From Yersinia massiliensis (GTDB taxonomy: Bacteria > Pseudomonadota > Gammaproteobacteria > Enterobacterales > Enterobacteriaceae): 64,000 nucleotides of DNA. Below the pieces are notes generated by a model, which saw only the letters and a program-made list of their open reading frames with translations, searched no databases and had not been told where the DNA came from. Below, piece by piece: positions 21,601-28,214 of the stretch (position 1 is the stretch's first letter; the number at the start of each line of letters is the position of its first letter). A program made the position numbers and the translations under genes. The stretch covers positions 3,224,001-3,288,000 of the forward strand of contig NZ_CP028487.1 of assembly GCF_003048255.1 (NCBI RefSeq), written 5' to 3'.

Positions 21601-22466
21601 CTAACGGAAACCACCACGTTATAACTGCCGTCATGTAAGCCGTGTAACATGCTTGAGGGCAACGAAAGCGTCCATGAGCCGTCAGCCGCAACAGTCGTGG
21701 TGTAGGTAAAACCATTGATTTTGACATTGACCAACTGCCCCGCCGCAATGCCGGTTGTCTTACCGCTCAGCGTTTGGTTGAGGTTGACTTCAATACTATT
21801 GAGGCGGTTATCGGTGCCTAAAGGGGCGATGGTGAGTGTTGGAGCTTGATTCCCACCGTTGTTGCCGCCGTTATTACCACCGTTGTTGCCACCGTTGTTG
21901 CCACCGTTGTTGCCACCGTTGTTGCCACCGTTATTACCGCCGTTATTGCCGCCGTTGTTACCGCCTGAACTACTGTCATTCGAATTGTTACTGCTACCCT
22001 GCGATGCCGCTATACCAATTCCCCCAGCGATCGCCAAAAAGCCCAATGCGCCAGCCAACAACCCTGCGGAACTTGTGCTGCTGCCTAATGCCAATCCCGC
22101 GACGCTATCAATCGAGGTAAATTCAGGTACTAAGGCGATGTCTCCGGCAACAGCGGCCCCCATAGCAGCAGGGAAGGAAGCATGCACTGGCGGATTAGTG
22201 CCGTCATCGAATACTAACTCACTGAAATTTCCTTCACCGTCAGGGGTGAAAAAGCGCTGATAACGCACAGTAGTGCCATCTTTCATGTGCAAAATCAGAT
22301 CACTGCCTTGGCGCTCATAGCTCGCCACCATGGCTGGCGTACCGTGGATACGCACAATACTCAACTCATTCAGTGCGACAATTTTCTGTTGACCCGTAAC
22401 ATGCGAGATCATCGCCCCATTTTGGCGAGAAATAATATCAATTGATGCTGTGGTTGGATTCGCCAT
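9696..22466 (-). CDS. Giant BapA-like biofilm adhesin secreted by type I system
   Basis: A 4256-residue surface protein, the largest gene here. Order: BapA-type prefix domain (about residues 1-110, with IVRIHG, SYERQGSDLILHMKDGT and FTPDGEGNFSELVFDDG); an Ala/Gly-rich hydrophobic stretch (about 120-155); a Gly-Asn linker (nine GGNN units plus GGNQ, about 170-205); about 38 Ig-like repeats of 85-105 residues, counted by their one-per-repeat pattern G-S/T/N/H-W; then a C-terminal region (about 130 residues) with an RTX-like stretch (GSSGSDLF, HIDGGLGIDTL) typical of type I secretion targeting ends. No Cys-rich or enzymatic domain is seen. Known relatives (Salmonella BapA, Pseudomonas LapF/LapA-like) act in cell-cell adhesion and biofilm. 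I chose ATG 22466 with AGGTT five bases upstream rather than a TTG four codons earlier. First gene of the operon with its own secretion apparatus. Confidence 0.93.
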   Translation of the reverse strand: MANPTTASIDIISRQNGAMISHVTGQQKIVALNELSIVRIHGTPAMVASYERQGSDLILHMKDGTTVRYQRFFTPDGEGNFSELVFDDGTNPPVHASFPAAMGAAVAGDIALVPEFTSIDSVAGLALGSSTSSAGLLAGALGFLAIAGGIGIAASQGSSNNSNDSSSGGNNGGNNGGNNGGNNGGNNGGNNGGNNGGNNGGNNGGNQAPTLTIAPLGTDNRLNSIEVNLNQTLSGKTTGIAAGQLVNVKINGFTYTTTVAADGSWTLSLPSSMLHGLHDGSYNVVVSVSNGSGQTVEKTLTVVVDTTPPTLTISPVADDGIINLNESLHTVAIKGTSTALGATVTVMFHGKTYTGKVQNDGSWQVDLPAGALVGVSDGPQSITATVTNGAGNSATTTGNVTLDANPLNLPSLNFNSFATDDNLNGAEQKVNQTVSGTSSHIEAGQLVYITLNNKTYTATVGADGTWSTQIPAADLAMIANGTTSLKASATDIAGNQSSATKPLVVDNTQAGLGVHPITGDNLISLSESQNGITVSGTSSGLPALTLVTVTLNNIPYITTVDGNGNWSVQIPAGQLALLPDGQITLNVQAPGAADVNLPLGIYIHNVPIATLNPPFVDGKLNGIEVQSDQTISGSTGVNGVGQMVAVSFNGVTYHPVVASDGSWSLTLPAATLQALGQGTLLLSATATDAAGNTSQISLPVIVDTQAPSLVVNPVAGDGIINALEASAPVIISGSSPDIGANVTVNYGGKNYTAQVSAIGTWQVGIPAADLALLADGSRPLTVTITDSANNSTTVTSNVTLDANPANLPTLTVNPFAGNDILDGAEQKVDQLISGMTQHVEAGRNVSITLNGKTYTATVGADGSWRTHVSAADLALLANGSTNIVATVSDANGNPVTETHGITVNNLLAGLGITPLTGDNRINAVEAAAGVTVSGTTTNVNVGQTVTLTLNGKNYTATVGVGGSWSTQIPAGDWAKLADGNAILSAATTDATGNLVNSTATLGIYIHALPIASLTLPFTDGTLNGLETATSQTLTGNTGVAGNAQLVTVKLAGVTYTATVAADGSWSLSLPTNVLQGLGQGNQPLVITATDVAGNTHTLNTQFKVDTQAPGLTVDPIGTDNIINAVEAAASIAVSGSSTEIGAVVKVTVGGQTYTALVQPNGRWSLNIPAGAFASLSDGTYSVTTLVQDAAGNRTTVTQNMVLDADPLHLPTLTISAFAGNNILDGAEQKANQTVSGTTTGVETGQQVIVSLNGKTYNAVVDSSGHWSIQIPAVDLALLNNGAINITAAVSDASGNSANGSQSIVVNNVQSGISINPLTGDNVLNVQDITAGILVSGTTSNVNPGQSIILSLNGKTYSATVLAGGNWSVSISQPDLALLMDGKATLTATGSDSNGNVISTSSELSIYLHSLPSVTLNPLFGDSILTQAEAANSQNLSGTTGTTGAGQTVKVTIGGISYAASVGNDGHWSLTLPTNVLQSLAQGTQPLIVLATDAGGNSSSITTPIVVDTLPPELSVGPIATDGVINAIEAAANIQISGTSNEIGANVNVTINGQVYSGQVSNTGSWMVTIPANILNLLADGTYPVTVTIQDAVGNLTTVTDSIKLVTHSVPAPTLNIPFTDGYLNAAELTSSQTLTGSTGVSGAGQKVVVTVGGVVHTLTADNNGNWQLTLQPAELQNLPNGNLVISVAATDSVGNSTTFTGSATVDKTAPTLIVAPIGTDNIINAIEALSTVNITGTASVSEAGQTVFVRLNGVTYSSQVQLDGTWSIPISSSVIRNLPDGSYPIKVTLSDSAGNLTTVDSPLTLDADPANLPTLSISSISDDNFINRAESTQDVVIKGVSTHVEAGRTVTVTLNGKDYTGQVQSDGSWQVTVLAADVSNLPDGALTAIAKVTDVSDNPANAGRQVTVIASPADQPSLTVATVTSDDIINYQESQSALTIHGNTQRVPAGQTVSVSLHGKTYTGVVQADGSWSVSVPAGDVQALPQGSNTISATVKDAAQNTANSSHNVTVDTQAPLLTVDVQTNLDNVLNLADALLGLVVKGTCAGDVGLTVTVTLNGLNYQTKVLSDGSWSLTVPSADLLLLGDGPLVGGVKVSVTDVANNESHSVTNLTVAINNVPTLTLAPLFTDNILSVSEIGANVTLTGSSTHLAVGTAVVVSIDGAKYNGSVTSAGVWSVNISAIELQKLSDGIAKVTVSATDPNTGNDASASANLDVLIHNVPNITLPTLPFADGYLNKLEAAASQILTGKSGAIGSGQTIILKIDGVTYPASVAIDGTWICTLPAGALSALLDGQHSISVTITDRVGNTDTELFEFNALVTTNPTPTIDAGPIVGGILNAAEAATDKVLTGNTGILGDNQQVTVYINGKGYAATVTAQGKWTLDLPASVLKALPDGVWDVTVTAKDAAGNLGSVLDTVEVMTHTLPHPTLTLPFGDGTLNLAEALLGQTLKGSTGITGNGQTVVISIDGQVIQTITANADGSWSLPLLTALLTGLAAGSHTIGVTVTDRGGNVVNILPDQPIVFISQQALPSPSFDPLSFGASVNITEAGAAITITGKTGITGNNQNVQLKIDVGGIEYPGVVNPANGDWSVTLPAGALNGLTNGAHQIHVTVTDAVGNSNTGSVNFDSFLTPPLPTINPLPFGAVLNLVEAGTAQILTGTTGLLNTSQGVVVTLNGKPYTANVDPVTGIWTLTVSSADLKLIPDGQHAINVVVTDAGGNQASSSLNIGVVTHNLPTVTVDTPSFGLILDFASSKIPQTITGSTTNVAVGSQVNIAFGSLNLTAAVGADGRWTTTVGSAQLGSLGTGNVAISATVKDSADNIGQAVPVDINVNIVAPLVTMKIDAINQNNIINELSDPSFITISGKVSNTASGSVLLTINGIPIVPAPLIGLDGSWSTTLQKADLPGGSYQIIATLVGGIATEQVGLLVDRTPPTLTVLPFAIDNTLSALESKLPQLLSGTASLSDIGRPITVTLNGKDYSAVILAGGLWSVTIPAADLQTLPQGTNTITVTLTDLAGNSVEKTPTLQVDTVPPLITLDVSSLVLNSNILGTLLSGTALGAEGKTLTLTLNGTTLTAVVGNDGKWSINILPSDLAGIADGPLVAGVSVTDTAGNTSNSNITVNVALNPGLAVTIDPLFNGGYLNAVGALVDQTLSGTALNAGLGAKVHLTLNGVLLSADVGANGKWTLTLPAAQLALLGDGPLALNVTVTDANNNVVNVGSAPILNVLTHNLPAFDPLTSLIGGDGILNAVEAMVAQTLGGVIRNVAVGATVNVTIGTNVLTTQVQAGGIWQVGVLPSMLSGFQDGNLQVGISVKDAAGNIAETQTTVNVLTHNLPQITLNPIFGDGILNVNDLSVTQFISGTVKNLPAGAIVSIQLGTLTLQATLDSNGAFSLPLSGTSLSGLAAGTLIATVTVTDIAGNTNSATRPLLVDVTAPVITLNPIFGDGKLSLADTAIGQIIGGTVSGVAEGTQVSVTLGGKTFFATTAANGSFTLTLQPADLTALTNGNLTVQVSVTDPAGNTGTASGSVNVIINNLPKLILDPIFGDGLLNILDSQAIQTISGTVVNGVLGTQVLVNIGGTQLSAVVGANGVWSLPVPTNILSALSDGSQTISVSLVDGAGNTSSANGLVNVLIHAQPTLTVNTIFGDGILSVADLLVAQTISGTTTNVALGTQIHVTLNGKPYTATVGAGGNWSVLVQPIDLKAMVIDTNLTVNVSLQDAVGNPASGTGILSVISNGIPTLTLDSIFGDGLLNAADALLTQTITGHSTFAAGATVNVNVGNLALSTTVKADGTWSILVPPSALAGLLDGSFTATANLTNAAGHSATVSAPVSIGINVPTITLNTFFATDHYLNGVESTTAQVISGTSTHAAGLQIKVTVGNASLTATINSDGTWSVPITPSALTGLLDGSAKIGVSVTDSVGNTTAVNTDFTVKTHALPLLGVDVLGNVGNLLLLPVNGLTISGSSLNVLPNTTVKVVLLGHTLEGIVDNTGHWSVKFYGSFLSGLNLLTTTVAVSVTDEAGNYKGISVGLLSGSGIQLMAASSDIQTASLMMDNSGNDSNSDTAHAVSAKSAVALASSEPIDSPLTTTVTEGAYSIGGVTLNLADGGVMSGETLTGSSGSDLFTVNSLNFNHIDGGLGIDTLLLGGSHQALDLTQLGLSIEHIEIIDLGMNGTNSITLGLHDALTLTDKPQDDLLIKGALGGQVTLSNTPEGVWNSVGQRSIDGQTFDVYHNSSLESSNTLGDVLIQQGLQVHLV
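21853..21960 (-). repeat. Nine 12-bp tandem repeats coding the GGNN linker
   Basis: The plus-strand unit CCACCGTTGTTG, with synonymous variants (CCGCCGTTATTA), is repeated nine times and encodes GGNN. It keeps the frame and links the prefix domain to the first Ig-like repeat. Confidence 0.93.
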
Positions 22467-23186
22467 GGTTAACCTCAAAAATCAAGCAAGACACTATCTC
22501 CACGTAAGAACATACCGGGGGGGACCCTGATAAGTCGGACGCTGGAGGATAAAATAAACGCCTCGCACAGGAGGGTTTAAGCTTGTTTCTGGTGTGGTTA
22601 ACAACCGCAAAGGAATCAGCGAAATCGATACGTTACTTTTTTATATTTAACTTTTAATGTGATTTCAAATAGTAAACTGGCGAATCACTACTTACATATA
22701 AGTAGACAACGCCCTAACTGTACAATGATATTTTCCATTTAATTGGCACACATTAAGAATTTAAATTGGTAGGAACACTCTCAAACCCAATCATTTAAGC
22801 CAAACATTTAACATGCAATCAGTTGATAAAAATTAATTTTTATTGAAAATTAGCTCAATGTAACATGATGTTTCACACTGAATAACCTTGCGTCTCAATA
22901 ATCGATAAATATTAACATTATTAATGTAAATGCATTTCTATCGCCTTTCCTTAAGTCAAATTAATGCTCACCATAGTTCAGATTTTTGAATGTGTTGGCT
23001 TAATTCTCCATTGTTTAATATTTAAGCGATATTGATTCCTGAGCAGATAACAGGGAATTAAGTCGTCGATTATTCCGCTAATCAGATAAATCCCTTCGAC
23101 CCGCATTTCGCTTTGTGATAGAAACATCAGTCTATATTGATCGTTCTTTATTGATCGTTTACTCCAATCACAGATTCTAATACGTC
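22467..23186. other. AT-rich 720-bp promoter region between adhesin and MFS gene
   Basis: A divergent intergenic stretch without a convincing gene. It must hold the promoters of the adhesin operon (minus) and of the MFS gene (plus). Visible features are a run of seven G (22517-22523) in the adhesin leader and strong AT richness from 22630 to 23000, which suits H-NS-type silencing (inference). I cannot place specific operators. Confidence 0.6.
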
Positions 23187-24386
23187 ATGAGCAGCGAAAT
23201 ACGCCAACAGCCCCTTAATCAACAATCGATCAACCAACAATCAGAACATCGACAAACTATGCAACCTGGTGTCCCACAGCAAATCTCGACTCGACTAGCA
23301 TTCTTTGTCGCCGGATTAGGTATGGCTGCTTGGGCACCGTTGGTACCATTTGCTAAGGAACGTATCGCTCTTAATGACGCGTCGCTGGGCTTACTGCTGC
23401 TGTGTATTGGCGTTGGATCGATGATGGCAATGCCCCTAACGGGTGTACTCACTGCAAAATGGGGATGCCGAGCCGTGATTTTACTGGCGGGTGCCGTATT
23501 GTGCCTCGATCTTCCCTTACTAGCAGTAATGAGTACCCCACTAACGATGGCCTTGGCGTTGTTAGTTTTTGGGGCGGCGATGGGTATCATCGATGTCGCG
23601 ATGAATATTCAGGCGGTGATCGTTGAGAAAGCCAGTGGCCGCGCGATGATGTCAGGTTTCCATGGGCTATTTAGTGTCGGCGGCATTGCCGGTGCGGGTG
23701 GTGTCAGCGCGTTACTGTGGCTAGGCCTTACGCCACTGATGGCAATATTAGCGGCGGTAGCATTAATGATAATCCTGTTGCTAAGCGCCAATAAAAACCT
23801 ATTACAAGGCAGCGGTGCTCCTCATGATGGCCCACTATTTGTTTGGCCACGTGGATGGGTCATGTTTATCGGTTTTTTATGTTTTGTGATGTTTCTCGCG
23901 GAAGGCTCAATGCTGGACTGGAGTGCTGTTTTCCTGACGACATTACGGGGTATGGAAACCGCACAAGCTGGCATGGGCTATGCTGTATTTGCGATCGCCA
24001 TGACACTGGGTCGCTTAAATGGTGACCGAATAGTGAATGCCTTGGGCAGATATAAGGTATTATTCGGGGGCAGTCTGTGTGCTGCGATAGGGATTATCAC
24101 CGCAATAAGTGTTGATAGCAGCATTGCCGCGATTATTGGTTTTATGCTCGTGGGATTAGGTGCATCAAATGTGGTGCCTATTTTGTTCACGGCAGCAGGT
24201 AACCAAACCGTAATGCCGGCCAATCTGGCGGTGGCATCCATTACCACCATCGGTTATGCCGGTATACTTGCTGGCCCCGCAGTGATTGGTTTTGTTGCAC
24301 AACTGAGTAGTTTATCGGTCGCTTTTGGCTGTGTGGCACTGTTATTACTGGCCGTCACTGCCAGTGCCCGAGCCGTTACGCGCTAA
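23187..24386 (+). CDS. MFS transporter, YbjJ-like
   Basis: A 399-residue major facilitator with about 12 membrane segments. After a Gln-rich hydrophilic N-terminus (residues 1-33) come the first segment (FFVAGLGMAAWAPLVPF), a motif-A-like loop TGVLTAKWGCRAVI and a second-half signature GRLNGDRIVNALGRYKVL. The pattern, notably MASWA/MAAWA in segment 1, HGLFSVGGIAGAG and AEGSMLDWSAVF, resembles E. coli YbjJ, a putative drug or metabolite exporter of unknown substrate. It ends 22 bases before rcsD on the same strand. This gene is not part of the ompC-rcsD interval in E. coli and lies at the edge of the inserted segment. The Gln-rich N-terminus may be overextended: the start at 23187 lacks a strong ribosome site, and ATG at 23259 is an alternative. 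Confidence 0.85.
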   Translation: MSSEIRQQPLNQQSINQQSEHRQTMQPGVPQQISTRLAFFVAGLGMAAWAPLVPFAKERIALNDASLGLLLLCIGVGSMMAMPLTGVLTAKWGCRAVILLAGAVLCLDLPLLAVMSTPLTMALALLVFGAAMGIIDVAMNIQAVIVEKASGRAMMSGFHGLFSVGGIAGAGGVSALLWLGLTPLMAILAAVALMIILLLSANKNLLQGSGAPHDGPLFVWPRGWVMFIGFLCFVMFLAEGSMLDWSAVFLTTLRGMETAQAGMGYAVFAIAMTLGRLNGDRIVNALGRYKVLFGGSLCAAIGIITAISVDSSIAAIIGFMLVGLGASNVVPILFTAAGNQTVMPANLAVASITTIGYAGILAGPAVIGFVAQLSSLSVAFGCVALLLLAVTASARAVTR

Positions 24387-24408
24387 CCCAGGAATATGCC
24401 GTCTCTTT

Positions 24409-27102
24409 ATGCAAAATAACTCGCCATCTACCCATTCAGCTAAGATAACGCGCTACTTCTGGCTGTTTATCGTATTACTGCTCATCACCTTTGGGCTGTA
24501 TGGTTATAACTATACCAATGCTTATCTGACAGAAAAGAAACACACATTAACTTATATCGCCAGCGGCTTGCAGCAACGTATCGATGATTATCGCTATCAC
24601 ACCTACCAACTCTATGATTTAGCGAATAATCCAGCGCTAGCTAATGAAGCTATTCTATCAGCGCAAGAAGTCCGTCTACGCCCCGATATTTACTATATCG
24701 AGAAGCCACGCAGAAAAACGGATACGGTCATTTTTGGTAACCACGACCCCGCAACACTGGCAACGGCGCTAGCGATGTCAGACTATCTTGATAGCCATTG
24801 GGGATCACAAAATGACACTTATTCAATGTATTATCTCAACGGTCAAGACAATAGCCTGACATTGGTCACCACTCAAGCACTCAAAGAAGTCACTTCACGG
24901 TTTAAAGAAAGTTACCTGACGGTAGCAGCAGAATCCCGACGGGCAGAAATGTTACAACAGGCTAATACCTTAGATGAGCGCGAGAGTTTCTCGCCACTAC
25001 GCAAATTACGTTTCCAGAACGCCTACTATTTCACGCTACGGACCACCTTTAATCACCCTGGCCATTTAGCAACGGTTATCGCGTTCGATCTGCCCATTAA
25101 TGACTTAATTCCGCCCAATATGGCGCGTTCTAACTTCTTACTGCAAAAAGATAAAACCCCCATCAATGAAGGCATGACCACTGAAGAGGTTGTCGCCGCG
25201 AGTGTGGCACTCAATGGCTATTGGGTAGAATTTTCCGCGCCGTTAGCAAATGCCACACTGAAAATAGTTTATCGTGTCCCCATTAACCAATTAGCCATGG
25301 ACTTGCTGAAAAACAACTTCTGGTTAATTCTCAGCAATATATTGCTACTCGTCTTAGCCGTGCTGGGCATCTATTTTGTTCGCCGTCAATACGTTCGCCC
25401 TAGTGCTGACATCGTTGATAAATTAGAAACACAGAAATCACTGAGCCAAGAAATTATTGCCAGTCTCCCTCAAGGTTTATTGGTCTATAACTTCAACAAC
25501 AATACAGTCATCGCCAGTAATCAAATTGCGGATAATTTGATGCCGCACCTTAATTTGCAAAAAATTGCGCATATGGCTGAACAACACCATGGTGTGATTC
25601 AAGGCACGGTCAATAACGAAGTGTATGAAATCCGTATGTTCCGCAGCCAAATTTCACCGGAAACCTACCTCTTCCTGCTCCATGATCAGGATAAAGAGGT
25701 CTTAGTGAATAAAAAACTGCAACAGGCAAGGCGTGAATATGACAAGAGTCTGCAAGCCAGAAAACTGATGCTGCATAATTTAGGCATTGAGTTGAATCAG
25801 CCGGTTAATACACTGAATCAAATTGCTCATACGCTACGCAGCACGACTGACTCACAGCAGCAGCAGACACTGACATCCCAATTGATTACGCAATCTGATG
25901 CCATCATCGAATTGATTGATAACATCACCCTGCTCACACGCTTGGAAACGCAAGATTGGCAGCCAGAGCAACGTACGTTCTCTCTCTCTGCATTAATCGA
26001 TGCCCTGCTGTTAGAAACATTACCCGCAATAAATCAGAAAGGACTAACGCTCTTTAATCACTACAGTGCCGATATTGATCAGAATTACACGGGTGATGAG
26101 AATGTATTGCGTAAAATAATTTCGCTGTTACTCCATTATTCCATTATTACGACTGATTACGGTAAAATTACACTCAATGTTAGCCATGAACCAGAGCACC
26201 CAGAACAACTGATTATTCAGATAACAGATACAGGTGTCGGTATATCGGATGAAGAGATCAGTAATCTAAATTATCCTTTCCTCAGCCAAACACTGGTCGA
26301 CAGATACAATCACGGCTCAGGGTTGACGTTCTTTTTATGTAACCAATTATGTAGGAAGTTAAACGGCCAATTAGAGATTCGCAGTAAAATCGATATAGGT
26401 ACACGTTATACCATCCGCGTAACTATGGCTGTCGATAATTTGCAAGAAGAAGAGCAAGAGAAATTATTAGATGGCGTCACCGCGTTATTAGATATCACCT
26501 CAGAGGAAGTCCGTTCGATCATCACCACATTATTGAGTTCGTTTGGTGCTAGCTGTATTATTGCTGATGATCGCCTACCGGGTAGAGATTACGATGTTAC
26601 CTTAACGGATAATTCACAACATTATGAAAACTATACTTTATTATTGACATCAGACGAAATTGGCTTACAACAGTTGCAGGATAATTATATCCGGGTAAAT
26701 TATAATTTAGGTAGCGCAGTCATTGATGCAATATTATTATTAATCGAACAACGGATTTTATCAGATGAATCTCTGGAAGAGCCTGATACTATTGCTGAAG
26801 ATGATATAAGTGTCTATGAGCAACAACTAAAATCCAGCGACTATTATTCCTTATTCGTTGAGACAGTACCGGTAGATCTGAAGAAACTGTATACTGAAGT
26901 TCAGCAACGTGATTTCATATCGCTTTCGCAGACTGCACATCGATTGAAAGGCGTATTTGCTATGTTGAACCTGGTACTCGGCAAGCAGCTATGTGAAACA
27001 TTAGAACAGCATATCGCAGATGGCGATCGGTTGAAGATCGAAAATAGCATCAGTCAAATTGATTCTTTCGTCACCAGACTGTTGCAGCAAGGTAACCCAT
27101 AA
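24409..27102 (+). CDS. rcsD: RcsD, phosphotransferase of the Rcs phosphorelay
   Basis: An 897-residue inner-membrane protein (E. coli 890). It has a short N-terminus, TM1 (about residues 14-34), a periplasmic domain, TM2 (about 305-325), a degenerate histidine-kinase-like region with no phospho-accepting His box, an ABL region, and a C-terminal HPt domain with H844 in TAHRLKGVF. It passes phosphate from RcsC to RcsB and controls capsule, motility and biofilm genes in response to envelope stress. I chose ATG 24409 because the ORF upstream of it lies inside the MFS coding region and the residues do not match RcsD. The frame is intact, unlike the disrupted rcsD reported for Y. pestis. Two bases separate its stop from rcsB. 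Confidence 0.96.
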   Translation: MQNNSPSTHSAKITRYFWLFIVLLLITFGLYGYNYTNAYLTEKKHTLTYIASGLQQRIDDYRYHTYQLYDLANNPALANEAILSAQEVRLRPDIYYIEKPRRKTDTVIFGNHDPATLATALAMSDYLDSHWGSQNDTYSMYYLNGQDNSLTLVTTQALKEVTSRFKESYLTVAAESRRAEMLQQANTLDERESFSPLRKLRFQNAYYFTLRTTFNHPGHLATVIAFDLPINDLIPPNMARSNFLLQKDKTPINEGMTTEEVVAASVALNGYWVEFSAPLANATLKIVYRVPINQLAMDLLKNNFWLILSNILLLVLAVLGIYFVRRQYVRPSADIVDKLETQKSLSQEIIASLPQGLLVYNFNNNTVIASNQIADNLMPHLNLQKIAHMAEQHHGVIQGTVNNEVYEIRMFRSQISPETYLFLLHDQDKEVLVNKKLQQARREYDKSLQARKLMLHNLGIELNQPVNTLNQIAHTLRSTTDSQQQQTLTSQLITQSDAIIELIDNITLLTRLETQDWQPEQRTFSLSALIDALLLETLPAINQKGLTLFNHYSADIDQNYTGDENVLRKIISLLLHYSIITTDYGKITLNVSHEPEHPEQLIIQITDTGVGISDEEISNLNYPFLSQTLVDRYNHGSGLTFFLCNQLCRKLNGQLEIRSKIDIGTRYTIRVTMAVDNLQEEEQEKLLDGVTALLDITSEEVRSIITTLLSSFGASCIIADDRLPGRDYDVTLTDNSQHYENYTLLLTSDEIGLQQLQDNYIRVNYNLGSAVIDAILLLIEQRILSDESLEEPDTIAEDDISVYEQQLKSSDYYSLFVETVPVDLKKLYTEVQQRDFISLSQTAHRLKGVFAMLNLVLGKQLCETLEQHIADGDRLKIENSISQIDSFVTRLLQQGNP

Positions 27103-27104
27103 AC

Positions 27105-27758
27105 ATGAACAACCTTAATGTAATTATTGCTGATGACCATCCAATTGTTTTGTTTGGCATCCGAAAGTCACTGGAACAAATTGAATGGGTCAACGTTGTT
27201 GGGGAATTTGAAGACTCAACATCACTGATTAACAATTTGTCTAAGCTTGATGCCAACGTGTTAATTACCGACCTTTCCATGCCTGGAGACAAGTATGGCG
27301 ATGGCATCACACTGATAAAATATATAAAACGTCATTATCCTGATTTAGCCATAATTGTTCTCACAATGAATAATAACCCCGCTATTCTCAGTTCCGTGTT
27401 GGACTTAGATATTGATGGGATTGTATTAAAGCAAGGTGCTCCAGCTGATTTACCTAAAGCTTTGGCAGCATTACAGAAAGGGAAGAAATTCACCCCTGAA
27501 AGTGTCGCCAAATTGCTCGAGAAGATTAGTGCTAATGGCTACGGTGATAAGCGTTTGTCACCTAAAGAAAGTGAAGTATTGCGGTTATTTGCTGAAGGTT
27601 TCTTAGTGACCGAGATAGCGAGAAAACTTAATCGTAGTATAAAAACTATTAGTAGTCAGAAGAAATCAGCGATGCTGAAACTAGGCGTCGATAATGATAT
27701 TGCCCTGCTGAACTATCTTTCATCTGTCACGATCAGTCAGGTTAATAAAGAAGAATAG
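27105..27758 (+). CDS. rcsB: RcsB, response regulator of the Rcs phosphorelay
   Basis: A 217-residue NarL/FixJ-type regulator. Receiver domain (residues 1-125) has acidic pocket D10-D11, phospho-acceptor D56 in ITDLSMPG, Thr near 87 and K109. A LuxR-type helix-turn-helix follows (about residues 148-205, LSPKESEVLRLFAEGF and RSIKTISSQKKSAM). It is nearly identical in size and key residues to E. coli RcsB (216). It binds DNA as a homodimer or with auxiliary partners such as RcsA and regulates capsule, flagella and envelope genes. It is translationally close to rcsD and converges with rcsC. Confidence 0.98.
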   Translation: MNNLNVIIADDHPIVLFGIRKSLEQIEWVNVVGEFEDSTSLINNLSKLDANVLITDLSMPGDKYGDGITLIKYIKRHYPDLAIIVLTMNNNPAILSSVLDLDIDGIVLKQGAPADLPKALAALQKGKKFTPESVAKLLEKISANGYGDKRLSPKESEVLRLFAEGFLVTEIARKLNRSIKTISSQKKSAMLKLGVDNDIALLNYLSSVTISQVNKEE

Positions 27759-27864
27759 TGTTTCCTAAACCCAGTGTTGTTCGCAGTACTGGGTTCATTT
27801 ATTTCCCCTCACCTATTCATTCAGGTTATTAATTAATCTTTTTCATTCCTAATATTATCCCCAT

Positions 27865-28214
27865 GCTAACACCGCTGTAGCGCCAAGGACGAAGGGTTCA
27901 GCGTGAGCGCTGTCACTCTACATTGATAACCCAAAGTCATTGCCGATACAGCAAGGCAGCAAGCAAGTGAATCCCGATAAGCTTACTCATGTAAGTGATT
28001 CGGGTGAGCGAGTGCCGCTAACACCGCTGTAGTGCCAAGGACGAAGGGTTTAGCGTGAGCGCTGTCACTCTACATTGATAACCCAAAGTCATTGCCGATA
28101 CAGCAAGGCAGCAAGCAAGTGAATCCCGATGAGCTTACTCATGTAAGTGATTCGGGTGAGCGAGTGCCGCTAACACCGCTGTAGCGCCAAGGACGAAGGG
28201 TTTAGCGTGAGCGC
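27865..28214. repeat. Tandem ERIC-family array, 152-bp unit, about 2.3 copies
   Basis: The landmark GCTAACACCGCTGTAG occurs at 27865, 28017 and 28169, exactly 152 bp apart. The unit contains the ERIC signature GTGAATCCCGATAAGCTTAC...GTAAGTGATTCGGGTGAGC, a known palindromic core of enterobacterial repetitive intergenic consensus elements. Two complete copies differ at only a few bases; the third is cut after about 46 bp. The array occupies the rcsB-rcsC gap and its right edge overlaps the last codons of rcsC. Confidence 0.88.

Noticed and set aside
24325..24408. Upstream extension of RcsD
   Set aside because: These codons lie inside the MFS gene in another frame and do not resemble RcsD; ATG 24409 fits the E. 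coli start.
24409..27102. Disrupted rcsD as reported in Y. pestis
   Set aside because: The reading frame is intact through the HPt domain.
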